NCBI RefSeq assembly: GCF_001612765.1 | Contig: NZ_BDBB01000002.1 | Location: 1-64,000 of the forward strand | Source of the DNA: Nocardia arthritidis NBRC 100137 | GTDB lineage: Bacteria; Actinomycetota; Actinomycetes; Mycobacteriales; Mycobacteriaceae | DNA: 64,000 bases | Reading direction: 5' to 3' | Shown: positions 17,241-25,508 of the stretch, piece after piece | Position numbering within the stretch: the stretch's first letter is position 1 | Layout: each line of letters begins with the position of its first letter | Notes under the pieces: model-generated | Database searches by the model: none | Seen by the model: the letters and a program-made list of their open reading frames with translations, nothing else | Told to the model about the DNA's origin: nothing | Made by a program: the position numbers and the translations under genes

Positions 17241-18119
17241 TCAGGGAGACAACCTCAACCCACGAGCAGGACCGGACGAGTCGCAAGCCACACATATGGA
17301 TGCCCCCGGGCGACAGTCCGCTAACGACTCAGGAGCCACTCGCGACTGCTCAGTGGCCAGCTCAAGGCGTTGGGTCAATTGATCTCTCTCCTCAGGACTT
17401 AGCTGCCGAGCCCGGTCGTAGAGGACGTCAAGCTTGGATCTCACTTTTCTGCCACTTCGCAGCCACCGCAACATCGTCTCCTTGTCTGCCCGCTTGAGCC
17501 CTCTGACCTGTGCGTATACCGCGTCGAGAGTTTCCGGAAGGCCGACTTCCTCGCGCACAGGCTCATTGCAGCGTTTACATTCAACCTGGAGATTGTCGAT
17601 ACCGTCACTACCGCCAAATTTTTGCGGTATGCGGTGCCCGGTGGACATCACTGCATTTTCAGTAGGCGGATCCGGGTAGGGTTCTCCGCTACCGACACCG
17701 CAGATGACGCACCTTCGGCCATCGCGCTCAAGCACTGCCCGCCGAACCGTAGGACTGATCTGTCCAGAGATTTTCGGGCGGGGGCCAGCACCTGGTTGCC
17801 ATCCCTTCTCCGCGACCCTGTACTCGTTGGTTCGCAACTGAGCATCGTCCTGAGAAGACGGCAAGCGCCAGCCAAGTGCACGTAGTTCGCGCATCCGGCG
17901 ATTAAAATGCTCTTGGTCATTCGGGACGTTGTCTGTGCCGACAGCTGCGCGAAGTTCGCGAAGTGTAAAGCGGTCCCCGATGGCCTTGCTGAAGTACAGC
18001 CAGGCCGCGATCTTGTTGACTGCGCCGTACCTCCGTTTCGTGCCAGGAGCGACCTCAAGGGTCCACCAGAGCTGGCCATCGGGGGCGTATGCAGCCGCCG
18101 GGTAGTCCTGGCCGCTCAT
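17241..18119 (-). CDS. HNH endonuclease with N-terminal winged-helix-like region
   Basis: The 292-residue protein has an HNH core with a structural zinc site: RCVIC (Cys137, Cys140) and CKRC (Cys181, Cys184) surround TGHRIPQKFGG with the likely catalytic His162, then DNLQ (Asn176). The first 110 residues look like a winged-helix module (TLRELRAAVGTDNVPNDQEHFNRRMRELRALGW), then a helical C-terminal tail. Such architecture occurs in restriction-associated nucleases. It is the left edge of an island of nucleases and modification enzymes, transcribed away from the P450 and in the same direction as the HEPN/DUF262 pair. Confidence 0.82.
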   Translation of the reverse strand: MSGQDYPAAAYAPDGQLWWTLEVAPGTKRRYGAVNKIAAWLYFSKAIGDRFTLRELRAAVGTDNVPNDQEHFNRRMRELRALGWRLPSSQDDAQLRTNEYRVAEKGWQPGAGPRPKISGQISPTVRRAVLERDGRRCVICGVGSGEPYPDPPTENAVMSTGHRIPQKFGGSDGIDNLQVECKRCNEPVREEVGLPETLDAVYAQVRGLKRADKETMLRWLRSGRKVRSKLDVLYDRARQLSPEERDQLTQRLELATEQSRVAPESLADCRPGASICVACDSSGPARGLRLSP

Positions 18120-18435
18120 GCGCCGACCAACTCGTCACCCTGCCTGCCCCCAAAGGCAGGACGCGGATGGGAATTCGCCGATAGGTTGAAGAAGAACATG
18201 CGAGACAGACACCTCTTCACTGCTGGACTGACGGGCTCCATAAGACTATGCAGAGGCTGCTTGCATAGGCAGAGAGGGCTGTCGCAAGAGCAGTTCGGAG
18301 ACGACAGCAGTACTGTAAAAGCGACGTCGAGGCTGCGACACTCGCTCAACCACACAGATAGTACGGACCTCGCCTCAGCGTTGACCATTGCCTACTCGAA
18401 GGGCCTTGAGATGCTTCCCCGGGTTCATGAGCATA
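18120..18435. other. intergenic spacer inside the defence island
   Basis: This 316-bp gap separates the HNH gene from the HEPN gene. A rightward open frame across it contains a short helix-turn-helix-like phrase (GLSQEQFGD), but it has no start signal and no continuation, so it is not called as a gene. The gap may hold a separate promoter for the HNH gene. Confidence 0.5.
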
Positions 18436-19002
18436 TCACCGCATTCCGACCACAGCCCCATGCGCCGTGGCGAAGATAATTTCTTCAAATCTTCCGGGAA
18501 AAAGCGCCGCTGTTCGGTATAAAATAAATAGCTCGTCCGGGGTCTCATCGAGAGCATACGTCGCGTAGTCCTGATGAACGAGCTGGTTCCTGAGTCGACC
18601 AAGCCGCATAAATGAGAAGTGCTGCTTCTCAAATTCAGTATCGTTTTTTAGCGTTTCTTCAAACAACTTGGAGCAGTCTGGACCGAAGCTGCCGAAGAAT
18701 GACTTTGCCTTTCCCGCATTCCAGTCGAATAGTTGGTGATACCCGCGATCCATCACTCGTTTCGTCACAAACACGCCAAGCTCATCGCGACCATGCTCGC
18801 AGAACATTGACCCAATAACCTTTTTGACCTGATTTTCCAGACTGCTTGCCGCTGCTACAAGGATGACCTTATGGTAAGTGCGGTTCAGCGCAGCCAAACC
18901 CGAAGGGCTCCGGTCCTTCAAATCTTCCACCAGACCGCGATAATCTTCGTAAAGGGACCTAACGGGGCCAATCATGTCACGATCGACCGTCACCGCTGTC
19001 AT
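18436..19002 (-). CDS. HEPN-domain protein (MAE_28990/RiboL-PSP-HEPN type), putative RNase
   Basis: The 188-residue all-helical protein carries the HEPN catalytic signature Rx4H as RNQLVH (residues 138-143), preceded by a conserved basic helix and followed by a helix. HEPN proteins of this kind are metal-independent RNases often used as toxins in phage defence. The ATG overlaps the stop of the DUF262 gene (ATGA), so the two are translated together and probably act as one system. The A+T content is clearly higher than in the chromosomal genes around the island, suggesting transfer. Confidence 0.78.
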   Translation of the reverse strand: MTAVTVDRDMIGPVRSLYEDYRGLVEDLKDRSPSGLAALNRTYHKVILVAAASSLENQVKKVIGSMFCEHGRDELGVFVTKRVMDRGYHQLFDWNAGKAKSFFGSFGPDCSKLFEETLKNDTEFEKQHFSFMRLGRLRNQLVHQDYATYALDETPDELFILYRTAALFPGRFEEIIFATAHGAVVGMR

Positions 19003-20225
19003 TCGAGGTTCTCGATTTCCTCCTCGGCGAGCCTCACCCGATTCTTGATATTAATCGGCTTGGTCGACCCTTCCTGGAGGGTGCCCGCAAATTCACCACC
19101 AGTCTTCACGCGAGACACCGACTCCGCAATGCGCTTCGGATCCACATACGGCTTCCCCCTGCGGACCCATGCTGCGAAGAAACTCTCGAATAGGACTCCG
19201 CTAAACTTTCCACCGCGCGAGAAAGTGTCGCCAGGCTGATCGGAAAATATACCAAAAAACGCACGAAGATCCGATACTGCATCATCGGCCTGCTCGGGAG
19301 AGAACTTTTTCACTTCTTCACAGAAAACGTTGACAAAGGCAGCCATTGAACCGCTGAACTTATCAAGCTTGCGCGCTAGCGCCAGGCTGCGAAGCAGAAA
19401 TTCAGTATCTCTCATACGAGGGTCTGGACTCCTCTGGCCGACCAGTGCCCTCCATTCAGGTTGAAGATTTAGCTCCAATACTGAATTTATCATATAGGAA
19501 TGATACAGACTCGCTCGGATCTCCTGTGGAGACAGGTTTACTCCACCCGTGTTCAGTCGACTGAATATCTCGTAGATGGCTGAGTCACCTGCTGGGCTCA
19601 TCTGTTTCACGACGATATTTCTGATTGTCCGAAGATCCAAAACTATTCTATCGTCTTTCAAAGTTTTGTATGAAAGGCCATGATACCTGTTCGGCTGACC
19701 GGAGGCCGACTTGGGAAGCGTAAGCTTGAAGTCCGTAAAGTAGGTATCGTCATGCAGAAACTCTTCGTCGATCACCCCCGAGCTAAGACTGGGCCGAAGT
19801 TCGCCCCTGATCTTGGGAAGCGGAAAGCGCCCCTTAGCGAAAAAGAAAAGAGTAAGTAGACGCTGCTGGCCATCGATCACGATGAAATTATTGCGGCTTT
19901 CTTCATACAAGAACACCTGCGGAACCGGCAGTCCGATCATCAGTGATTCTATCAGCTTCGATGCGCGCTTCTGATCCCAGACGAAATTTCGCTGAAAAGC
20001 GGGAATCTTTAATGCGCCCGATTCAATAAAGTTTACAATAGTTGTGAAGTTCCAGTCATTTGGCGAAGAGACTATGTCGTACTCAATTACTGAAACATCT
20101 TCCTGCTCCTGCGACGCGTCGTCGAGCCAAGAAGCGCGCTCATTACGGGGCAGCCCTACGCCCTGGTAACCGCTGGAGCTGGCCTCCGCATCGCCGCGAT
20201 CTCCCTCGTCGTAGTCACTTTCCAT
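18999..20225 (-). CDS. DUF262 (GmrSD N-terminal-like) protein
   Basis: The 408-residue protein has the ParB/Srx-like DUF262 core: IPAFQRNFVWDQ (74-85), SLMIGLPVPQVFLYE and the hallmark VIDGQQRLLTL with DGQQR at 118-122, then IFSRLNTGGVNLSPQEIR. In GmrSD-like systems this module is proposed to bind or hydrolyse nucleotides and control a nuclease. Here no HNH domain is fused at the C-terminus; instead a HEPN protein is made from an overlapping gene and an HNH gene lies further downstream. ATG 20225 is chosen because the sequence upstream changes to high-GC noncoding character. Confidence 0.85.
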   Translation of the reverse strand: MESDYDEGDRGDAEASSSGYQGVGLPRNERASWLDDASQEQEDVSVIEYDIVSSPNDWNFTTIVNFIESGALKIPAFQRNFVWDQKRASKLIESLMIGLPVPQVFLYEESRNNFIVIDGQQRLLTLFFFAKGRFPLPKIRGELRPSLSSGVIDEEFLHDDTYFTDFKLTLPKSASGQPNRYHGLSYKTLKDDRIVLDLRTIRNIVVKQMSPAGDSAIYEIFSRLNTGGVNLSPQEIRASLYHSYMINSVLELNLQPEWRALVGQRSPDPRMRDTEFLLRSLALARKLDKFSGSMAAFVNVFCEEVKKFSPEQADDAVSDLRAFFGIFSDQPGDTFSRGGKFSGVLFESFFAAWVRRGKPYVDPKRIAESVSRVKTGGEFAGTLQEGSTKPINIKNRVRLAEEEIENLE

Positions 20226-21083
20226 ACCAGCCAGCCCCTTACTAGATTGATGGTCTCCTACCACTCCCGCTGGCGCATCGTATCCGACTGCCGTACACCG
20301 GAGCCGAAGTTTCCAAGGTGCTTGGCCATGGCACATATCAAGGCGCGATCTGGTAGAACAAGGGACCGTGGCGCTGGAATGGTTGGATGCTGACGGAGCG
20401 TAGTCGGCGGGGGGCGCCTGCCCGGTGCCTACCCTCGACCACCAACCTGGCGGAGCTGTGTAGCGGTGCGACACCGGTTGCGGCGCCGCCGGCTCAATCC
20501 GCCACGGCTGCCTAGCGGTGAGAGTCCCGCCCGAAGCGGTCGACAGTGAGTGTGTTCGAGCGAGCTTGCTCGAATGCACCGCCACGAGCGCGTTCTTCAC
20601 AAACTCCTCGTTGCCCAGTCCCAGGCATGAGGCCCCTCCCGATGAGAGTCTTATTGGCCCACGTGAGGACTGGCAGGGAGATCGTGCGGAAGGTGCGCCG
20701 ATGGGTTGGCCGCTGCGGGTTGATCGGCTGAAAGATCCGCGGAGCTGAAGGTGGCGAGGCGAAACGAGGACCACAGTCAGCCAGCAGTCTGGCGAACTTC
20801 AGGCACGCGAACCCGCCGGCGATGGCCGGTTGCATGTGCCCGCCCGGCGACTATCGCAGCCCTCACCTGCGCATTGGGGCGGTGTACCAGGGCGCCGCAC
20901 CGGCCGAATTCGCCCTTCGCCGTACGAGGACCTCTCCGGATGTGCATTTCGAACTGTTCGCCACCAACGGCGGACGGTCCGCACGGCGAACGGCGACACG
21001 CTGTCGACACGCCCGCCCCACGACAGCAGTCATCTTGAGGCACACTCACCCTCGAACATGCCGCAAACGAACCGCAACATCAT
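20226..21083. other. 858-bp intergenic region in the defence island
   Basis: This region separates the leftward DUF262 operon from the rightward NaeI-like gene. Its open frames on both strands lack recognisable products or start signals. Base composition returns to high GC here, unlike the genes on both sides. It probably holds promoters for both directions and perhaps the remains of a lost gene. Confidence 0.5.
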
Positions 21084-22058
21084 ATGAAAGGGTCAGAGAC
21101 GGCAGCGATCCTACTCCAAGGTACATTGCGCAGTGTGACAGGTTTGTTTGATTTAATCGATACCACCGATCATGCTCTTGAAGAAGTGGCTGCCGAAATC
21201 AGGCGGCTAGATCCCGACGGCAGTCGGTGGGCTGATGTATTTCGCCATACATACGACATGATATACAACGGGGCAGAAACCGGCCGCTATCATTGGTCGC
21301 AACTTATGAAGACAGAGAAAACGCACTTCGGGACCCTGTTCGAGATCAACGCGCAGCGGGCGTTTGAGTTCGAAGGGGGTGACACCACTGATTATCGCAT
21401 TGCCGGTCATCAGGTAGACGCAAAATGGAGTCAAACCAGCGGTGGATGGATGCTACCGCCAGAGGTCTTCGATGAGATTGCGTTGGTCGCGACGGCGAGC
21501 GATGTCGAAGCTAGATTTTCGCTCGGGCTAGTCCGAGTCAAGGCCGAGTATCGACGGGTGGGCTCGAACCGCGACATGAAGAGCAGTTTAAATGCAGCAG
21601 GCCGTGCCGCTGTTCTCTGGTTGTGGCGAGATGCCACGATGCCTGCGAATATATTGCTGCAACTCCCTGACCACGTGGTCAAACATATCTTCGACAACCG
21701 CTATGGCACGCAAAGAGTGAACAGATTGTTTCGCGCTACTGAGGGTCGGCTAGTTCATAGAAACACTGTTCGAACTGTAGCCATGCAACTCGATGATCAG
21801 AAACGGGTGCGCAAAAACGGCGGAGCGCGAAGCGCGCTCAAACCCGAGGGGATCATCATACTGAGCAGTTATCACGCACACCTCGCTCAGCGTTTAAGAA
21901 TCCCAGTACCAGACAGTAAACACTACATCTCGGTGCGCGTCGTTCCCGGGAGTGATGGTGACCCCATCATCGGCGGCATGCCCTGGAGGCGAGCCATGCC
22001 TGATGACGCAACGCATATTGCGCCAGAACTGCCAGAACCAGGCATACGCGAAGAATGA
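21084..22058 (+). CDS. NaeI-like type IIE restriction endonuclease
   Basis: The 324-residue protein aligns by eye with NaeI over its whole length: RLDPDG, KTEKTHFGTLFEIN, TDYRIAGHQVDAKW, WMLPPE, GRLVHR, and KRVRKNGGARSALKPEGIIILS. The NaeI active-site residues Glu70, Asp86, Asp95 and Lys97 correspond to Glu87, Asp103, Asp112 and Lys114 here, all with the same offset of 17. NaeI is a homodimer that cuts GCCGGC after binding a second effector site through its C-terminal CAP-like domain. The site specificity here is inferred. The methyltransferase converges from the right. No strong ribosome binding site precedes ATG 21084. Confidence 0.9.
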   Translation: MKGSETAAILLQGTLRSVTGLFDLIDTTDHALEEVAAEIRRLDPDGSRWADVFRHTYDMIYNGAETGRYHWSQLMKTEKTHFGTLFEINAQRAFEFEGGDTTDYRIAGHQVDAKWSQTSGGWMLPPEVFDEIALVATASDVEARFSLGLVRVKAEYRRVGSNRDMKSSLNAAGRAAVLWLWRDATMPANILLQLPDHVVKHIFDNRYGTQRVNRLFRATEGRLVHRNTVRTVAMQLDDQKRVRKNGGARSALKPEGIIILSSYHAHLAQRLRIPVPDSKHYISVRVVPGSDGDPIIGGMPWRRAMPDDATHIAPELPEPGIREE

Positions 22059-22062
22059 AGAC

Positions 22063-22094
22063 GTGGGTGCGGTAGCGCTTGCCACCGCACCCAC
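22063..22094. terminator. bidirectional terminator between restriction and methylase genes
   Basis: An 11-bp perfect stem (gtgggtgcggt with accgcacccac) encloses a 10-base loop, located exactly between the two convergent stop codons. Confidence 0.85.
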
Positions 22095-22110
22095 AGGTCA
22101 CCACTTCCAA

Positions 22111-23412
22111 TCAACTAATTTTCGACCGATTCTTTCTGAAACTCTCGTGCCGCAAATGATCATGTTGACCAGTAAAGGCGCGGAATCCTCCGAGTCTGTA
22201 CGAAACCAAGCCGTTACGCTCTTTTTCTTCTATCTCAAAGTCGCGACTGAGCAGGTCAATACGGCGAGCTATTTCTAGTTCGTTCAAATATGCTTCTGAC
22301 TTACTGGCTATGTCGGCAACAGTCATATACTCACCGCTGTCTCGAAGTACTCGATAGATTGGATCTACAGCTGATTTATTCGAGCCATTTTGGGACACAG
22401 AGGAATCTATTTGTGCACCATTGAGCGCACTGGCGATCGCCAGCCCGAGAGCCTTGGCGACAGGCGGCGGGAATGCATTTCCGATTTGCCGATACTTAGC
22501 AGTCTTGCGGCCCTCAAACTCCCACTTAAATTCACGGTCATCCCATCCTTGGAGGCGCGCGACCATCTCTGGCGTGAGTTTCGGTCCCAGGGAAGTTATC
22601 GACCGATCATTTCGAGAGTAGGGCTTATCGTCGTCATGCAGACCATAGCCATCAATACCCATCTCCTTCCAAGCAAGTTTTGCACGAGTTGGACCAAGGT
22701 CCGCTCCCCCGTGTTTTTTAGATCCACCGACGACCGTCGGGGCGACTTTGTCGGCACGCTGCACCCATGCCTTCAGGGCGGCATCGTCGTCGAATACCTT
22801 CTTGCGCTTCATGAGGTCACATAGCGTTTCACCTACTGTGGGCACTTTTTCGCTCGGTGTGGGCCATTGGAAGAACTGGAAGTAAAAATGCCGCATAGCG
22901 ATCAATACGAAGCGTGGGCGTAGTTGAGGGACTCCATATTGGGAAGCTTGAATAATCTTCCATTCTGCAGAATAGCCCAATCCATGAAGCCGGTCGAGAA
23001 CGTGCTGACGATACCCGGCGAATCGCGGCATACTGAGCCCCCGAACATTCTCCAGTAAGAGTGCCCGGGGCTGGATGGTTTCGACTTGCTCTACTGCCCA
23101 TGCAAACAAGTCTCTTTCGTCGTTTGCGCCGAGCTGTTTTCCAGCGATTGAAAACGGAGGACAGGGTACTCCACCAGCCAGCAAGTCGATTTCACGTTTC
23201 GGTGCCGTTGGTTTGTAATCTGCCGGGTCCCAAACCTGTTTGTCGGCAACGTCCCCATGTCGAATGTTCCATTTAGGGCGGTTCTTCCTAAGCGTCTCGA
23301 CTGCAGTGCCATCGAGTTCTATTGCAAGTTCATGCTCGAAGCCGGCGCGCTCGAGGCCGAGAGCTTGACCGCCTGCGCCAGCGCAGATCTCAATGACCCG
23401 AAGTTTTGTCAC
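22111..23412 (-). CDS. DNA (cytosine-5) methyltransferase of the NaeI-like system
   Basis: The 433-residue protein has the C5-methyltransferase motifs in order: I (EICAGAGGQALGLE), IV with the catalytic Cys in GGVPCPPFS (Cys84), VI (ENVRGL), VIII (QLRPR), a target recognition region, and X (QIGNAFPPPVAKALG). About 90 extra C-terminal residues form a small helical or winged-helix-like domain (DPIYRVLRDSGEYMTVADIASKSEAYL). The GTG start at 23412 has AAAGG upstream; the longer frame is the reverse of vsr leader sequence. It should protect the genome from the convergent endonuclease. Confidence 0.92.
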   Translation of the reverse strand: MTKLRVIEICAGAGGQALGLERAGFEHELAIELDGTAVETLRKNRPKWNIRHGDVADKQVWDPADYKPTAPKREIDLLAGGVPCPPFSIAGKQLGANDERDLFAWAVEQVETIQPRALLLENVRGLSMPRFAGYRQHVLDRLHGLGYSAEWKIIQASQYGVPQLRPRFVLIAMRHFYFQFFQWPTPSEKVPTVGETLCDLMKRKKVFDDDAALKAWVQRADKVAPTVVGGSKKHGGADLGPTRAKLAWKEMGIDGYGLHDDDKPYSRNDRSITSLGPKLTPEMVARLQGWDDREFKWEFEGRKTAKYRQIGNAFPPPVAKALGLAIASALNGAQIDSSVSQNGSNKSAVDPIYRVLRDSGEYMTVADIASKSEAYLNELEIARRIDLLSRDFEIEEKERNGLVSYRLGGFRAFTGQHDHLRHESFRKNRSKIS

Positions 23413-23507
23413 AACGATGCCTTTCGGTGTCGTGGCCGGCGGCGTCCGGGCCAATCGTCAGGTGTATCTTTCCGTAGGGCGTCTTTCCTCGTACAGCCGG
23501 AGTGGAC

Positions 23508-24005
23508 ATGACTGACAGCAAGGCGGAGATGGCCCGACGGACGGCGCATGAGCGAGGCCTCTATCCGGCTCCGCTCGATGCTGGCCGTTCCCGCAACATG
23601 CAGGCGAACCGGCGAGCCGACACCAAGCCCGAGGTGACGCTCCGCCGCGCCTTGCACCGACGTGGATACCGCTATCGCAAGGACCTTCGCATGGAGGTTG
23701 GCTCGGTGAAGGTCCGCCCAGACATCGTTTTCACCGCCCGCAAAGTCGCCGTGTTCGTGGACGGGTGCTTCTGGCATGTCTGTCCTGTACACGGTCGGCA
23801 GCCGACTACGAACGAGTGGTACTGGGCGCCGAAGCTTCGCCGGAACGTCGAACGTGATCGCGCGGCAGACGCTGCCTTGACCGGTGCAGGGTGGAAAGTT
23901 GTTCGCCTCTGGGAGCACGAGGGACTCGAGGCTGCTGTGCAGGCCGTGCTTCGCGCTCTCGGAGACGGGCTCGAACATGCGAGCGATCTTAGAGCGAAGG
24001 GCTGA
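23508..24005 (+). CDS. vsr: very short patch repair (Vsr) mismatch endonuclease
   Basis: The 165-residue protein has the Vsr fold motifs: RSRNMQANRRADTKPEVTLRRALHRRGYRYR, RPDIVF with the catalytic Asp72, VAVFVDGCFWHVCPVHG with the His and zinc ligands, KLRRNVERD, and the final GWKVVRLWEHE. It nicks T:G mismatches that arise when 5-methylcytosine deaminates at the methylase site. It is divergent from the methyltransferase with 95 bp between starts, the typical pairing. GGAG lies before ATG 23508; a GTG two codons earlier is possible. Confidence 0.92.
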   Translation: MTDSKAEMARRTAHERGLYPAPLDAGRSRNMQANRRADTKPEVTLRRALHRRGYRYRKDLRMEVGSVKVRPDIVFTARKVAVFVDGCFWHVCPVHGRQPTTNEWYWAPKLRRNVERDRAADAALTGAGWKVVRLWEHEGLEAAVQAVLRALGDGLEHASDLRAKG

Positions 24006-24196
24006 CAAACGAACCGACCGCCCGGCGCGTCGGGCAAATGTACCTTGTGAAGTTGGCCGAAATCGCGTTCGAAGTCCTCGTCAAGAGGCCGGTGACGCCT
24101 CGGAGGCAGCGTACTTCCAGGCCGACCGCCGAGCTCAATGTATGACCGCTACATGGCATCGCACTCGTTAATCCCCGTGGTGCCTCAAGGCGTCGA

Positions 24197-24835
24197 TCAG
24201 TCGCTACACCCAGGGCTACGAGGAGTTCGGCGTTCGAGGGTTGTCAGTATCAGCAGATCCATAGCTGAGACCTCATCGGCAATAGCGGCGCCTTCGACAA
24301 CCGGGTCGAGGATCGGCGCGGCGTACAATCGCCCAGTGTCGGGGCCAGCGACACTGCGAGCACTGGCGATCAACTCGTACAGCACAACGGCGAACAGGCG
24401 CATTCGGTCGGCATCGTTGTGCGTGCGACCAGTCGCCGTTCCGGCGGCGTTGCCGAACGCAGCCAACACCTCCGTGAGCACGTCGATTTCGGCCTCCGCC
24501 CGAGCGTCGTAGTTCATGACCGGTCCCGCCCGTCGTACGCAAATGCACGGATTGGTCAGATGGAGCTCGGTGACTTCGCCTTGGAACGGAGCGCGGTCGT
24601 CGACCACGCGAATGCCGGTCCATGGGCATCGACCGTGTATCGCACCGACCGGTGCGGTATGCGGCGCGATCCGTCCCGCGACAAGCGGCACAACGAGGTC
24701 ACGGCAGATCTTCGATGGGCAGCGCACGCCCCGAAGTTCACCTGTCGCGTGATCGAGCTTCGTTACACCACCACAGTGCGTAGCGGTGATCCATGGTTCG
24801 CATTCCGGACCGCACCCGTGCGCGCCGTCAGACAT
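24197..24835 (-). CDS. conserved-looking protein of unknown function
   Basis: This 212-residue product was not recognised. It has several Cys and His residues in its first third (GCGPEC, THCGG, RCPSKIC, GRCPW, NPCICV), which could bind metal, followed by a helical region (EAEIDVLTEVLAAFG and MRLFAVVLYELIASAR). It overlaps the stop of the preceding gene by 8 bp, so the two form an operon. Codon bias is chromosomal. It lies just outside the defence island and may belong with the divergent XRE/GNAT genes. Confidence 0.65.
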   Translation of the reverse strand: MSDGAHGCGPECEPWITATHCGGVTKLDHATGELRGVRCPSKICRDLVVPLVAGRIAPHTAPVGAIHGRCPWTGIRVVDDRAPFQGEVTELHLTNPCICVRRAGPVMNYDARAEAEIDVLTEVLAAFGNAAGTATGRTHNDADRMRLFAVVLYELIASARSVAGPDTGRLYAAPILDPVVEGAAIADEVSAMDLLILTTLERRTPRSPGCSD

Positions 24836-25319
24836 GGCTCACCAGTCCTTTCCGCTTGCTCGATTGCTGCGCAGCACACCCGCGAATCGCATCGACCACG
24901 GCCTTACCGGACGGCCGAAACGAGTCGCGCGGCGGCTGGACCCACGCGCGAAACAACCCTGGGCGCTGGCCCGGTCCAGGTAGGGCAATGATCCCTCCGC
25001 CACGGATGATGGAGACCTGCAACCGCGACATCTCTGCGAACAACCCGATCGCGTCCGGGAGATCCGCACACGCCAGGAATGTCCAGCTTTGCGAACGCGG
25101 ATGCGTCAGAATCGGGCCGACCTCCTGGCCGTGGCACTGCATCCGCATCTTCACTGCAGAGCCGATGAAGGCGGGCATCATCAGCCCGCACACGACGCCG
25201 GTTCGGATCACGATCCGCCCCGTATGCGGCGGGTCTACTTCGGCGGGCAGATCACACGTCTTTCGGTAGAAATGGCACACCGACAACGGCGTGTCCTGGA
25301 TGTCGTTCGGCGAACTCAT
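24828..25319 (-). CDS. small protein of unknown function paired with XRE regulator
   Basis: The 163-residue product was not assigned to a family. It shows a regular alternation of strands, including HTGRIVIRTG, IGSAVKMRM, GPILTHPRSQSWTFLACADLPD and GGGIIALPGPG, suggesting a small alpha/beta domain. Its stop overlaps the start of the next gene (ATGTCTGA). It is divergent from an XRE regulator with 189 bp between, an arrangement that suggests control by that regulator. Confidence 0.65.
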   Translation of the reverse strand: MSSPNDIQDTPLSVCHFYRKTCDLPAEVDPPHTGRIVIRTGVVCGLMMPAFIGSAVKMRMQCHGQEVGPILTHPRSQSWTFLACADLPDAIGLFAEMSRLQVSIIRGGGIIALPGPGQRPGLFRAWVQPPRDSFRPSGKAVVDAIRGCAAQQSSKRKGLVSHV

Positions 25320-25508
25320 TCGGGTGTCCCTCCGCCTGGTTCAACGTGGTAGGCACCCACCGCCGGGGAGTCCGTGTAGGTCCGATTCGACCCGGCGGCG
25401 GGGCTGCCTTCAGCTTCGCCATGTTCGGCATGTGATCCCAGCCATAGAAGCCGCATAGACATAATACGCTTGCGCCGCCAGGCATTGCAGGGGAATCAGG
25501 GGGTGAGC

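Noticed and set aside
18199..18479. Rightward frame with an XRE-like phrase GLSQEQFGD between the HNH and HEPN genes
   Set aside because: The match is only about nine residues long, no start signal precedes it and the rest does not continue as a helix-turn-helix domain.
20512..20835. Open frames in the gap between the DUF262 and NaeI-like genes, possible transposase or extra gene
   Set aside because: The translations are Arg/Pro/Ser-rich, as expected for shadow frames in GC-rich DNA, and show no DDE or serine-recombinase motif and no inverted repeats.
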